Source of the DNA: Leptolyngbya sp. FACHB-261
GTDB lineage: Bacteria > Cyanobacteriota > Cyanobacteriia > FACHB-261
Direction of reading: 5' to 3'
DNA: 64,000 nt
NCBI RefSeq assembly: GCF_014696065.1
Contig: NZ_JACJPL010000015.1
Span: 248,001 to 312,000 of the forward strand
Numbering within the stretch: the first letter of the stretch is position 1; every line of letters starts with the position of its first letter. Made by a program: the position numbers and the translations under genes. A model generated the notes under the pieces. It searched no databases and was not told the DNA's origin. It worked only from the letters and a program-made list of their open reading frames with translations. Of this stretch, positions 1 to 8,511 are shown one piece after another.

Positions 1-236
1 GTTTAATGTTTAGCCTCTCTTAAGATATAGGAGCTTTTTAAGCGAGCTTACTGGAGATGTTGGATGTCATTAGAGCATCCACCTAGGGAGAGGTATTCAA
101 TGTTACCGTTTCCTATGGTTTTGCTCCCAAATATTTGACTTTAAGACATTTAGACATTTTCTTAAGTTAGCCTAATCCAGGTTTTTAGATTGGGCTTTTG
201 AATTGAAGTTCCAAGGAATTGAAAGTTCAAAATGCT
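1..236. other. AT-rich intergenic region, no gene seen
   Basis: Non-coding stretch to the left of the trehalose-synthase-like gene, whose 3' end is at 237. It is AT-rich. A weak imperfect hairpin (CCTAATC near 170-176 and GATTGGG near 189-195) is followed by CTTTT, but there is no gene inside the window for it to terminate. I see no RNA gene or convincing promoter. Confidence 0.5.
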
Positions 237-1862
237 TCACTTGATCCGAAACCAGCGATAGCCATAGCCAGCTAAAGCAATAGCCGCTAAATTATGATTC
301 AGCGGCTCATATTGTTGGTCTCCCAGAAGATCGGTCACGTAAATAGCGTCTAAATCTTTTGTAGTTAAGGTCACAATACAAGCCTGAGCAGATAGGTTGT
401 GCACCGCTATCGCCACTCTTCGCTCATATTGGCAGCAATGGGCAAAGACAGAGGCTGAGCCAGTTTCCAGGATCTGAAGCGTTCCCCAGCCAAATTCTGG
501 GCATTCCCGACGCGTTCGGATCAAGCGCTCCATCCAATTGAGCACCGAGAGCGGATCGCGATGCTGGGCAACGACGTTTACCTGGGCATAGCCATACTCA
601 GGGCTCGAGATTACAGGGCGAATTAGCTTAGCAGCGTCAGCATTGGAGAAACCGCCATTAGCCTCCGGCGACCACTGCATAGGCGTGCGCACACTCATTC
701 GCTCGGGCAACCCCAGGTCATCGCCCATGCCAATCTCCTCGCCGTAGTACAGGACTGGCGTTCCCGGCAGGCTGAACAATAGGCTGTAGGCCAGTTCCAG
801 ACGGCGACGGTCTCCAGCCAACATCGGCGGCAGGCGGCGACGCACCCCCCGCTCGTAGATCTGTGCGTCTGGATCAGGAGCGAAAGCCTCGAACACCACT
901 TGACGCTGTGCTGGGCTGAGCATGCCCAGGTTGAGTTCGTCGTGGTGGCGCACGAAGTTGGCCCATTGTCCGACCGGCGAAATCGGCGGCAGTGCTTGCA
1001 AGCAGTGGTGCAGTGGCTCCGCTTGCTCACTAGCCATCGCTAGAAACAAGGCCTGGTTGAGCAGAAAGTTAAATAGCAGGTGCATTTCGTCGCCCTCACC
1101 GAAGTAGGGAGCAACCTCATGCGGTTCAACATCGGCCTCAGCTAGCAGGACCGCATCGCCGCGCCGCGACGAGAGGAACTGGCGCATCTGCCGCAGAAAG
1201 CGGTGAGGGTCGTTGAGGATGGTAGGTTGATTGCCCTTAGGTCGAATCAGGAAGGGCGCAGCATCAACACGAAAACCAGAGACACCCAACTCCAACCAAA
1301 AACCCATAATTTTACGAATCTCTTCTTGCACTGCTGGATTAGCAATATTGAGATCGGGCTGATGGTAGTAAAAGCGGTGCAAATAGTAAGCTTTAGCCTG
1401 TTCGTCGTAATTCCAAATCCGCTCCTGCACGCCAGGATAAATCACACCTTCATGGGCATTAGCGGGCAACGTTTCGGACCAGACATAGTAATCGCGGTAC
1501 TTCGAGTTTCGGTCAGCGCGGGCGCTTTGAAACCAGGGATGTTGATCTGAGGTGTGATTAACCACGAGATCAATCAGCACTCGCATGCCCTGTTCTCGCG
1601 CTTGATGCGTAAACTCAACAAAATCTCCCAATGTGCCCAGGCGAGGGTCAACACTGTAGTAATCCATCACGTCGTAGCCGTTATCTCGGTTGGGTGAAGG
1701 ATAAAACGGCTGCAACCAAATACAGGTTACGCCCAGACCCGCTAAGTAATCTAAGCGCTGAGTCAGACCTGCGAAGTCACCGACGCCATCGCCGTCACTA
1801 TCTAAATAGGTCTTAACGTCAAGCGCGTAAATAATTGCGTTTTTGTACCAGAGGTTTCTCAT
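237..1862 (-). CDS. treS: GH13 trehalose synthase-like enzyme (maltose alpha-D-glucosyltransferase)
   Basis: Alpha-amylase superfamily protein of 541 aa, best matching trehalose synthase, which interconverts maltose and trehalose in the cytosol. The opening (NAIIYALDVKTYLDSDGDGVGDF), the GYDVMDYYSVDPRLGTLGDF segment and VNHTSDQHPWFQ (101-112) are typical of the GH13 TreS/oligo-1,6-glucosidase group. The catalytic triad is visible: D200 (GFRVDA, nucleophile), E242 (LLAEAD, acid/base) and D308 (HHDEL). The length is close to stand-alone TreS, and there is no fused maltokinase domain. The ATG is preceded by GAGAGGAAAGC, a good ribosome binding site. The gene stands alone with a non-coding region on both sides. 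The substrate is inferred from sequence character; a glucosylhydrolase of the same family is the alternative. Confidence 0.85.
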   Translation of the reverse strand: MRNLWYKNAIIYALDVKTYLDSDGDGVGDFAGLTQRLDYLAGLGVTCIWLQPFYPSPNRDNGYDVMDYYSVDPRLGTLGDFVEFTHQAREQGMRVLIDLVVNHTSDQHPWFQSARADRNSKYRDYYVWSETLPANAHEGVIYPGVQERIWNYDEQAKAYYLHRFYYHQPDLNIANPAVQEEIRKIMGFWLELGVSGFRVDAAPFLIRPKGNQPTILNDPHRFLRQMRQFLSSRRGDAVLLAEADVEPHEVAPYFGEGDEMHLLFNFLLNQALFLAMASEQAEPLHHCLQALPPISPVGQWANFVRHHDELNLGMLSPAQRQVVFEAFAPDPDAQIYERGVRRRLPPMLAGDRRRLELAYSLLFSLPGTPVLYYGEEIGMGDDLGLPERMSVRTPMQWSPEANGGFSNADAAKLIRPVISSPEYGYAQVNVVAQHRDPLSVLNWMERLIRTRRECPEFGWGTLQILETGSASVFAHCCQYERRVAIAVHNLSAQACIVTLTTKDLDAIYVTDLLGDQQYEPLNHNLAAIALAGYGYRWFRIK

Positions 1863-2207
1863 GCTTTCCTCTCAATGCTTTCCATTATGAAATCTACCTC
1901 TTACGCAGCATCGTGCGGGAGAAGGATAGCTTTTATGTCGATCCTCCCTTTGAAGCCTTTTAAATTCTATTAGCTGATCTGCCTCAGGAGAGATGGTTTG
2001 TACTTGAGCAAGTTAGACGCTTTGCTTACACTAAATAAGCTTAGTTCACCCTCAGAAGTACCTCAACAGTATTTCTGCAATGGGTGCTCTCAATGCGTTT
2101 TAAGGCTTTGGTACTTGAGCACTACTGCTTTCAAAAGTAGAAGTTTGCTTTTCGTCGGTCTTGCCTTACTTACTGCTCTTTTTGTTAAATCTTAAGAAGA
2201 ACCAAAC
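1863..2207. other. AT-rich intergenic region with an unconvincing ORF
   Basis: AT-rich spacer between treS and the mini-porin. An open frame at 1998-2195 could only start at TTG, lacks a clear ribosome binding site and resembles no family I know. It is in the same frame as the porin-like ORF and is separated from it by one TAA (2193-2195). The segment could therefore be a decayed upstream part of that gene, although its residues do not look like porin. Confidence 0.4.
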
Positions 2208-2513
2208 GTGAGCATCAAATTATTGCTGTCGTCTGGCATCGCAGCCTCACTGGCCACCGCTCCTGTCGCCTTTGGGCGAGACGGGGACTGGATCCAATTT
2301 CTGTTTGGGCAACCACCCAAGCTCACCCAAGTTAGCGGACGTGAGGTCGAAGAAGACGAGGACACCTCTTTCCGGTTTGGGAGCTTCTACCAGGTTCGCT
2401 TAACTGACGAAATCACCGTTCGGCCAGGCATGTTTGCAGTCACTAATCTAGAACACGACGAGAGCAACAACACGATCTTCGTGTGGACTTTGCGGACTAT
2501 CTTCGAGTTTTGA
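2208..2513 (+). pseudogene. C-terminal fragment of a cyanobacterial OprB-type outer-membrane porin (mini-porin or remnant)
   Basis: The 101-aa product matches only the last 75-85 residues of the SLH/OprB carbohydrate or iron-uptake porins of cyanobacteria (full length usually above 500 aa). The visible landmarks are the FLFGQPPKLT segment, the DEDTSF...FYQVRLTDEITVRPGMF strand pair, and the terminal TIFVWTLRTIFEF. The terminal Phe is the usual outer-membrane insertion signal. The SLH domain and most of the barrel are missing. The first 23 residues from the GTG (SIKLLLSSGIAASLATAPVAFG) can be read as a signal peptide, so it may be an expressed mini-protein. They can equally be read as a drifted barrel strand, which would make it a remnant. 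A single in-frame TAA lies 12 nt upstream. Confidence 0.55.
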
Positions 2514-2689
2514 GCCGTTTTGATTCCATGTTCAAGGCTGAGCCTTGCGAAATAGATGAAAAGCCAAATTTTGTGACCAGAATCACCGTTCTTGAAGCCT
2601 AAGATCACGGTTTCTATAGCTCGCAGATCACTTAAACCCTGAGAGGAATAGCCGATAGTTTAATTATTGAGCCACAAGCCATCCCTCTC

Positions 2690-2932
2690 ATGGATACCCG
2701 CTCGGAAGATCTATCGCCCAACCCACTGCTACAGCTAATACCTTTGGCTCTAAGCTTTGCGGATGATGCGGTACTTCTAGGGCTATCTCGACTGGGGCTA
2801 CCCTTATTAGGGCTATCCTGGCTGTCCTCAGCTTTGCTGGGTTTCACCCTTGTCTACTGGATGGTGCGGTTGCTCAAGCAAATCTTACGGTTTAAGACAA
2901 CAGGTTTGCAAATTCACCCGGTCGGGGTATAG
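2690..2932 (+). CDS. Small hypothetical membrane protein
   Basis: An 80-aa ORF from an ATG. After a polar start (MDTRSEDLSPN) come two leucine-rich hydrophobic segments (about residues 13-33 and 37-60) and a basic tail with KQILRFK. I recognise no family. There is no clear Shine-Dalgarno sequence before the ATG. The DNA contains short internal repeats (ctagggctatct, ttagggctatcc), so the hydrophobicity could be a by-product of repetitive sequence. It could be a two-helix membrane protein or a chance ORF. Confidence 0.3.
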   Translation: MDTRSEDLSPNPLLQLIPLALSFADDAVLLGLSRLGLPLLGLSWLSSALLGFTLVYWMVRLLKQILRFKTTGLQIHPVGV

Positions 2933-2996
2933 GCAGGACTGTAATGTTCTCTTACCGTAAGAAGTAATAACCCTCCTATTCAGAAAGGACAAAAAA

Positions 2997-3080
2997 ATGC
3001 TAGCTCTTCTTCTTTTGGTCTCCGTTGGTAGTGGTCTGTTCTTCGCTAGCGATCATCTGCTGAAAACCCACGGCCTCTAA
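2997..3080 (+). CDS. Candidate 27-aa single-span membrane miniprotein
   Basis: The frame ATG to TAA encodes 27 residues beginning MLALLLLVSVGSGLFFASD, then a short polar tail with two His (HLLKTHGL). It has a good ribosome binding site (AGAAAGGAC) six to seven bases before the ATG. A 13-bp palindrome TCTTACCGTAAGA lies at 2950-2962, about 35 bp upstream. The layout of one hydrophobic helix plus a short tail resembles small subunits of thylakoid or respiratory complexes, but the sequence does not match PetL, PetN, PsbM, Ycf12 or other miniproteins I know. Support is the start signal and the composition only. Confidence 0.35.
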   Translation: MLALLLLVSVGSGLFFASDHLLKTHGL

Positions 3081-3180
3081 ATTCCCACTCTCCAAATTGA
3101 AACTTCCCAGTTTCTTAAAGTCTGGTTTTTTAGAGCCCAGTTTCGAGTCTAGTTTTTTAGCAATCGTCACGAAGAAAGAA

Positions 3181-4905
3181 TTAGCAAGTGCTAGGGCGCG
3201 CCCCAACTAGTTCTAATTGCAAACTGGTTTTCTCCTTCCAGGTATTGGTTCGTAATTTATAAGCCAGATCGACTTGTTCCGGTAATGGACAGTGAGCTCC
3301 CCAGCGCCAAGCCACTGCATTTATTCGGGTTCCAGTCTTATCTCGCACCGTGAGCCGCAGATGTGCATTTTCTTGTCCCATCGTGCGCTGTTCAATGACT
3401 TGTAGGCCACGGCTACAGAAGATCGGTTCAGGATTGCCGATGCCGCAGGGTTGCAGCTGATCCAGTTGCGCCATCAGCTCCAAACTGAGATCTGCCAAGT
3501 CGGCGCAGGCATCAATTTCGACTAAGGGACGCAATTGCTCAGGTTTTAAGCAGCCAGTTGCGAATTGGCGCAGGCGCTGCCGCAGATTGGGCAGGTTCGC
3601 TGGATCCAACGAGAAACCACCGGCTGCTTCATGACCGCCGTGCTTCGCCAGCAGGTCTTTGCAAAACTCCAGTGCCTCGAACACATGAAACTCGGGGATG
3701 CCCCGCGCTGAGCCCCGCACCTCGGTGGTTGAGAGCGAACCAATAAACACCGGCACACCGTAGCGCTCCTTCAGGCGCGAGGCCACAATGCCAATTACGC
3801 CGTGGTGCCAGTTTTCCTGAACCAGTAGCAGCACGCGCTCGGCTGCAAAGTCGATGGGGTTCTGCCCCAACCAGGCCACGGCTTCCTGCTCTATCTGCTT
3901 GCACAGTTGCTGACGCTCGCGGTTGATCTCTTCGCAGACCAGCGCTAACTCTTTGGCTCGCGCCGCAAAGTCTGTGGTCAAGAGTTCGATCACCACGCGC
4001 GGGTCGTCGATGCGACCCATAGCGTTGATGCGTGGTCCCAGGCCAAAGCCCACAGCATCGGGTCGAAAGGCTTCGCCTCGGCCCTGCCGCGTCACCTCGA
4101 TCAGCGCTTGAATTCCCGCCAGGTTCGAGTGCGGCAATCGCTGCAAACCCCAGCGCACCCAACGCCGATTTACCCCGGTCAAGGGAGCCATGTCGGCAAT
4201 CGTGCCCAGCGTAAACAGTTCTAGTAGCTCACCGGCCAGCTGCTTGCGCTGGTTAAAGCGCTCGGCCAGCAAACAGGCCAGCACATAGGCTACGCCCACC
4301 CCTGCCAAGCCCCGAAACGGTGAGTCAACTGGGATCAGCTTGGGATTCAAAATCGCATCGGCAACCGGCAATTTGCCATCGGGGGAGGGCTCGTGATGGT
4401 CGGTGATAATCACGGTTAGGCCCAGGGCTTTGGCTTTGGCAATCGGATCGAAGGCAACGATGCCGTTATCCACCGTCAAAATCACGCTGACGCCGCGTTG
4501 AGCCAGTTCCAGCACCATGCGCTCGTTGATGCCATAGCCATCGTGGGCGCGGCTGGGGATCTCATAACTGGCCTTGGCTCCTAACTGCCGGAAGGTGCGC
4601 AGCAGCAGAGCTGTGCTGGTCATACCATCGGCGTCATAGTCGCCACAAATCGCAATCGGTTGTCCTGTTCTCACTGCCTGTTCTAGACAATCGAGTGCCG
4701 GTGTTAAATCACTGAAGTGCTCGCGCGGATCCGGTAACTGCCAGGTTTCAGGATGGAGAAACGTCTGCGCCGCTTCCAGACTATTTTTGCCTCGGCTTAC
4801 CAACACCTGCGCCACTAGGGGAGACAGATTTAGCTCGTCGGCAAGCTGCTGCACGAGCTGAGCTTGGGCAGGTTGGGTGATCCAGCGTTGGTCAGGCAAA
4901 GGCAT
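3181..4905 (-). CDS. recJ: Single-stranded-DNA-specific exonuclease RecJ
   Basis: A 5'-3' exonuclease of the DHH phosphoesterase superfamily that acts on single-stranded DNA in recombination and mismatch or base-excision repair. The DHH core is clear: ICGDYDADG (87-94), LTVDNG (143-148) and TDHHEP (168-173) supply the metal-binding aspartates and histidines. The DHHA1 part (HHGVIGIVASRLKERYG, then GGHEAAGGFSL) and the C-terminal OB-like domain with PCGIGNPEP follow in the usual order. At 574 aa it is the normal length. It starts at ATG and has no close operon partner; the divergent carotenoid oxygenase gene begins 150 bp away. Confidence 0.95.
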   Translation of the reverse strand: MPLPDQRWITQPAQAQLVQQLADELNLSPLVAQVLVSRGKNSLEAAQTFLHPETWQLPDPREHFSDLTPALDCLEQAVRTGQPIAICGDYDADGMTSTALLLRTFRQLGAKASYEIPSRAHDGYGINERMVLELAQRGVSVILTVDNGIVAFDPIAKAKALGLTVIITDHHEPSPDGKLPVADAILNPKLIPVDSPFRGLAGVGVAYVLACLLAERFNQRKQLAGELLELFTLGTIADMAPLTGVNRRWVRWGLQRLPHSNLAGIQALIEVTRQGRGEAFRPDAVGFGLGPRINAMGRIDDPRVVIELLTTDFAARAKELALVCEEINRERQQLCKQIEQEAVAWLGQNPIDFAAERVLLLVQENWHHGVIGIVASRLKERYGVPVFIGSLSTTEVRGSARGIPEFHVFEALEFCKDLLAKHGGHEAAGGFSLDPANLPNLRQRLRQFATGCLKPEQLRPLVEIDACADLADLSLELMAQLDQLQPCGIGNPEPIFCSRGLQVIEQRTMGQENAHLRLTVRDKTGTRINAVAWRWGAHCPLPEQVDLAYKLRTNTWKEKTSLQLELVGARPSTC

Positions 4906-5054
4906 CGAGGGCTCGCATCCAAATACGTTTTTGAAGTGTTGATTGAATTGTTGACTCTGTAGGCGAGATTATCGACGCCTGTGTCGGCCTTAGCAAGCAG
5001 TGTTAACTTATATGAAGGGGATAGCTTTTAAGTTTTTTTAGGTTTAGCGGCTTT

Positions 5055-6518
5055 ATGACGTCCACGCTCCCGTCTCAGCAAACAGCATTTACGCAAGAAG
5101 ACTGGCAGGGGGGTTACACCTCGCTGCGCGAAGAAGTCGATTACTGGATTTCAGATGCAGATATTGAAGGCCAACTGCCTGCGGCTTTGCGGGGCACGTT
5201 GGTGCGCAATGGCCCTGGTTTGCTGGAGGTGGGTGGACACCCGTTGCAGCATCCCTTTGATGGCGATGGCATGATCGCCGCTTTTAGTTTTGCCGGCGAT
5301 GGTCGGGTTCATTTCCGCAATCGCTATGTGCGTACGGAAGGCTACCTGGCTGAGCAAGCGGCAGGACGTCCACTGTATCGTGGGGTTTTTGGCACCAACA
5401 AGCCCGGTGGGTTTTTCGCCAATGCCTTTGATGTGCGGCTGAAGCACATTGCTAATACCAACGTCATTTATATCGGTGGCAAATTGCTGGCGCTGTGGGA
5501 AGCGGCCTCACCCTACAAGCTTGACCCTGACACGCTCGACACTCTGGGCTTGGATAATCTGGGCGGTGTGTTGCCTGAGGGCGCACCTTTCTCGGCCCAT
5601 CCTCGCTTGGATCCGGTCAGTGGCAACTTGGTCAACTTTGGCATTCGCACTGGGCTTTCCACCAGCCTGACCATGTATGAGCTGAACCCGGCGGGCGAAG
5701 TGGTCAAGACCCATACGCACGCGGTCCCGGGCTTTGCTTTCGTGCATGACTTTGCGCTGACGCCAGAGTACGCGATCTTCTTTCAAAACCCGGTGTTTCT
5801 GAATCCGATTCCCTTCTTGTTGGGGCTACGCGGTCCAGGCGAATGCCTGAAGTTTATGGCGCGACAGAAGACGCGCATTTTGCTGGTGCCGCGTGATGGC
5901 AGTGCCATCCGCACCCTGGAAATGGATCCTTGCTTCGTGTTTCACCATGTCAATGCTTTCCAGGAAGGGCAGACCGTGGTGATCGATTCGATTGCCTATG
6001 AGGACTTCCCCAGCGTCGAACCGGGCAGCAATTTCCGTGAGATTGACTTCAATAGCGTGCCGGTGTCGCAGCTGTGGCGCTTCCGTTTGGATTTGGCACA
6101 GGGCACAGTGCAGCGCGAGTTGCTGACGCCCAGGGCCTGCGAGTTCCCCACGGTGCATCCGGACTATGTGGGCCAGCCCTACCGCCATCTCTACATCGGT
6201 GCAGCTCACCAGCCCGAGGGCAATGCTCCACTTCAGGCGATCCTCAAGTTGGATCTGGAAACAGGTGAGCAGCAACTCTGGAGCGCCGCGCCGCGTGGCT
6301 TTATGGGTGAGCCGGTATTTGTGCCCTTCCCAGATGGTCAGGGTGAAGAAGACGGCTGGCTGCTGAGCCTGGTCTACGATGCGGCCCATCAGCGCAGTGA
6401 CTTGGTGATTCTGGATGCGCGCGATGTGGCCGCGGGTCCGGTGGCGCGGCTGCACTTGAAGCACATCATCCCCTATGGGCTGCACGGCAGCTTTACGGAG
6501 CAGGTGCTGGGAGTCTAA
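5055..6518 (+). CDS. Carotenoid cleavage oxygenase, apocarotenoid-15,15'-oxygenase type
   Basis: Non-heme iron enzyme of the RPE65/CCD family that cleaves apocarotenals to retinal, as in Synechocystis ACO. At 487 aa it is almost the same length as that enzyme (490 aa). All four iron-ligand histidines are present in typical settings: H182 (FSAHPRLD), H231 (FVHDFALT), H298 in FHHVNAF (or H297) and H477 near the end (GLHGSFTEQ). The blade motifs RNGPG (51-55) and HPFDGDGM (66-73) are intact. It is probably peripheral on membranes, where apocarotenoids partition. It starts at ATG and is followed 100 bp later by a PstS-like gene on the same strand. The exact apocarotenoid substrate cannot be read from the sequence. 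Confidence 0.92.
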   Translation: MTSTLPSQQTAFTQEDWQGGYTSLREEVDYWISDADIEGQLPAALRGTLVRNGPGLLEVGGHPLQHPFDGDGMIAAFSFAGDGRVHFRNRYVRTEGYLAEQAAGRPLYRGVFGTNKPGGFFANAFDVRLKHIANTNVIYIGGKLLALWEAASPYKLDPDTLDTLGLDNLGGVLPEGAPFSAHPRLDPVSGNLVNFGIRTGLSTSLTMYELNPAGEVVKTHTHAVPGFAFVHDFALTPEYAIFFQNPVFLNPIPFLLGLRGPGECLKFMARQKTRILLVPRDGSAIRTLEMDPCFVFHHVNAFQEGQTVVIDSIAYEDFPSVEPGSNFREIDFNSVPVSQLWRFRLDLAQGTVQRELLTPRACEFPTVHPDYVGQPYRHLYIGAAHQPEGNAPLQAILKLDLETGEQQLWSAAPRGFMGEPVFVPFPDGQGEEDGWLLSLVYDAAHQRSDLVILDARDVAAGPVARLHLKHIIPYGLHGSFTEQVLGV

Positions 6519-6618
6519 GCGCCTATGGTTGAGGACTCGGTGTTGGGGGCGACGCGCTAGCTCAGTCAGCAAAGGCTAACTTGGGGGCAGTTCTCTTGCG
6601 GTCTGCCCCAAGGCTTCC

Positions 6619-7701
6619 ATGAGCAAAAGCAATAACGAAACGCCGGTTCTACTAGCCTCTTTGGTAGTTACACTGCTGCTTGCGGCGGGTCTGGTATTTT
6701 TCTTGGGGCCGAAACTGGGACTGAGGTTGGGCGGGACTAGCCCTGAATCCCAGCCCTCTGCTCAAGATGGCAATTCAGGTCAGGCGGGTTCAGCTACGCA
6801 AACCGAGTCAGCACCTGCGGCAGTGGGGGCTAATTTCAAAGATGTGCCGGTGCCGAGTGGCTTGTTTAGCTACGGCGGTAGCACCACTTGGGCACCGATT
6901 CGGCAGTTGGTTGACTCGCAGATTCAGAGTGCGCGGCCTGAGTTTCAGTTGCGCTATACCAGCCCGGTGACCGGGGCACCCGGTTCGAGCACGGGAATTC
7001 GCATGTTGCTGAATGGCGAACTGGATTTTGCGCAGTCCTCGCGTCCATTGCAAGACAGCGAATATCAGGCAGCGCAGCAGCGGGGCTTTGCTTTGGCCCA
7101 ATCGCCGGTGGCCATTGATGGCATTGCGGTGGTGGTCAATCCCAATTTGAATCTGCCGGGTCTGACGATTGACCAGTTGCGGCAAATCTACCGGGGGCAA
7201 GTGAACAACTGGAGCCAGGTGGGTGGGCCGAATCTACCGATTACGCCGTTTTCGCGGCGGGTGGGCGATGGCGGTACGGCGGAGTTTCTAGTCGAAAACG
7301 TTTTGCAGAATCAGGCGTTTGGGCCGAACGTGCAATACGTTGCTACGACCACAGAAGCGCTGCGCAAAGTGAGCAGCACAGCAGGCGGTGTCTACTACGC
7401 TTCGGCTCCGGAAGCGGTGCCCCAGTGCGGGGTGAAACCGTTGCCAATTGGACAGGAGGCCAATCAGTGGGTGCCGCCTTATCAGGAACCTTTGGTACCA
7501 CCGGCCAATTGTCCGGCTCAACGCAATCAACTGAACGGTGAGGCTTTTCGCGATGGCAATTATCCTTTAACGCGCAAGTTGTTTGTGGTGGTGAAGCAAC
7601 AGGGACGCGAGCAAGAGGCGGGTGAAGCCTATAGCAAGCTGCTGCTAACTGACCAGGGACAAAAGCTGATCGAGCAGGCGGGTTTTATTCGGCTGCGTTA
7701 G
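6619..7701 (+). CDS. PstS-like phosphate ABC transporter substrate-binding protein
   Basis: A 360-aa PBP-like protein of the PstS/SphX superfamily, which binds phosphate or a similar oxyanion outside the plasma membrane. An N-terminal hydrophobic segment (about 11-31) without a lipobox cysteine suggests a membrane-anchored or cleaved form. A Ser/Gln-rich linker follows. The ligand-binding fold begins FSYGGSTTWAPI, continues with SSTGIRMLLNGELDFAQSSRPL (serines that contact the anion) and later GDGGTAEFLVENVL. No pstC, pstA or pstB genes are adjacent, so it may be an orphan binding or sensory protein. Ligand identity is inference. Confidence 0.8.
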   Translation: MSKSNNETPVLLASLVVTLLLAAGLVFFLGPKLGLRLGGTSPESQPSAQDGNSGQAGSATQTESAPAAVGANFKDVPVPSGLFSYGGSTTWAPIRQLVDSQIQSARPEFQLRYTSPVTGAPGSSTGIRMLLNGELDFAQSSRPLQDSEYQAAQQRGFALAQSPVAIDGIAVVVNPNLNLPGLTIDQLRQIYRGQVNNWSQVGGPNLPITPFSRRVGDGGTAEFLVENVLQNQAFGPNVQYVATTTEALRKVSSTAGGVYYASAPEAVPQCGVKPLPIGQEANQWVPPYQEPLVPPANCPAQRNQLNGEAFRDGNYPLTRKLFVVVKQQGREQEAGEAYSKLLLTDQGQKLIEQAGFIRLR

Positions 7702-7728
7702 GAATTAATGGGGGCCTAATTTAGGTTC

Positions 7729-8070
7729 CTAAGTTCGGGAGTTATTGCTTAAGGCTCGGTGCAGAAGTGGGGCGGAGAGGTTATAGAGGGTGACGGCGGG
7801 ACGACCGCGCACTTCATTAGGAACGCGCATACTTTCGATCCATTGTTTGGTTTCGAGGGTGCTGAGCAGGCGGTTGATTTCGGTTTCACTTTGGCCGCTG
7901 TGGACGACGAGCAAGGAAATAGGAATGCGGGCTCGTAAACTTCTGGGGTCGGTGAGATTGGCAATCACGAGCAACAGGATTTTGGAGGAGGTGGGAAGGC
8001 GAATTTCGCGGCTGATGTGGTCCCAGAGTTGCAGGCGAATTTGAGAAGGGGAGAGGTGAGAAGTATTCAT
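7729..8070 (-). CDS. Unknown small protein, winged-helix-like, second gene of a coupled pair
   Basis: A 113-aa protein from the ATG at 8070. This start overlaps the TGA of the upstream gene as ATGA (8067-8070), which indicates translational coupling. The middle (SSKILLLVIANLTD, then ISLLVVHSGQSETEINRLLSTLETKQWIESMRV) looks like a winged-helix DNA-binding fold with a recognition helix followed by a wing (RGRPAVTLYNLS). That is structural inference, not a family match. It could be a DNA-binding partner or antitoxin-like regulator of the preceding protein. The pair lies at the left edge of the accessory region. Confidence 0.55.
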   Translation of the reverse strand: MNTSHLSPSQIRLQLWDHISREIRLPTSSKILLLVIANLTDPRSLRARIPISLLVVHSGQSETEINRLLSTLETKQWIESMRVPNEVRGRPAVTLYNLSAPLLHRALSNNSRT

Positions 8071-8471
8071 TGAGGTGCGGTGAGGGGTTGGGGATTGGGC
8101 GTGTAAAAACTGCGCAGGTTGAGGTCGAGATCCAATTGGGCTTTGCGTTGTTGCCACAGTCGGTGGAGATAGGCGACGGTGTCGGCGGCGTAGGTGAAGC
8201 GTTCGATTTCGTGTTTGAGCAGTTGGCCGAGTTCTTGCAGGGCTTGATGGTCTGAACAGGTGCGAATGGCTTGCACACAGGCTTCGAGCCAGTAGATGAG
8301 GTTGCGGTAACTGATGAATTGGCCGCCTCGATCTTTGCGATGCACAAACAGGACATTGGCCCATTGTTCAAAACGCAGAATTAGGTCGGGTGGAATGCCT
8401 AAGTAGGTGGCGAGATAGCTGAGCGAAATCTCGAATTGATGCGGATTAATGGTCTGCAAAAGTTGGCGCAT
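8067..8471 (-). CDS. Unknown protein, first gene of a coupled pair
   Basis: A 134-aa product counted from the ATG at 8471. The frame stays open to 8546, but the extra N-terminal residues are translated from an intergenic palindromic repeat (GAGFPCP), so they are probably not real. It is predicted mostly helical, with LSYLATYLGIPPDLILRFEQWANV, RNLIYWLEACVQAIR and a coiled-coil-like stretch LQELGQLLKHEIERF. I recognise no family. It shares a 4-bp ATGA overlap with the downstream winged-helix-like gene, so the two products are probably made together. Retention of both frames beside repeats suggests a small accessory module. Confidence 0.5.
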   Translation of the reverse strand: MRQLLQTINPHQFEISLSYLATYLGIPPDLILRFEQWANVLFVHRKDRGGQFISYRNLIYWLEACVQAIRTCSDHQALQELGQLLKHEIERFTYAADTVAYLHRLWQQRKAQLDLDLNLRSFYTPNPQPLTAPQ

Positions 8472-8511
8472 AGGGATGCGAGTTGTAGAAGGGAGGCTGC
8501 AATGTTGCACC

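Noticed and set aside
1998-2195. 65-aa ORF preceding the mini-porin
   Set aside because: It could start only at TTG, lacks a ribosome binding site and shows no porin-like or other family features.
3000-3206. 68-aa minus-strand ORF overlapping the recJ 3' end
   Set aside because: Lys/Ser-rich product with no family, overlapping recJ; the opposite strand has a better-supported miniprotein start.
3629-4162. 177-aa minus-strand ORF inside recJ
   Set aside because: Alternative frame of the same strand with Arg/Ala/Gly-rich composition; recJ is intact.
5826-6572. 248-aa minus-strand ORF opposite the carotenoid oxygenase
   Set aside because: It is antisense to a gene with complete iron ligands, has no recognisable domain and is an open frame caused by codon bias.
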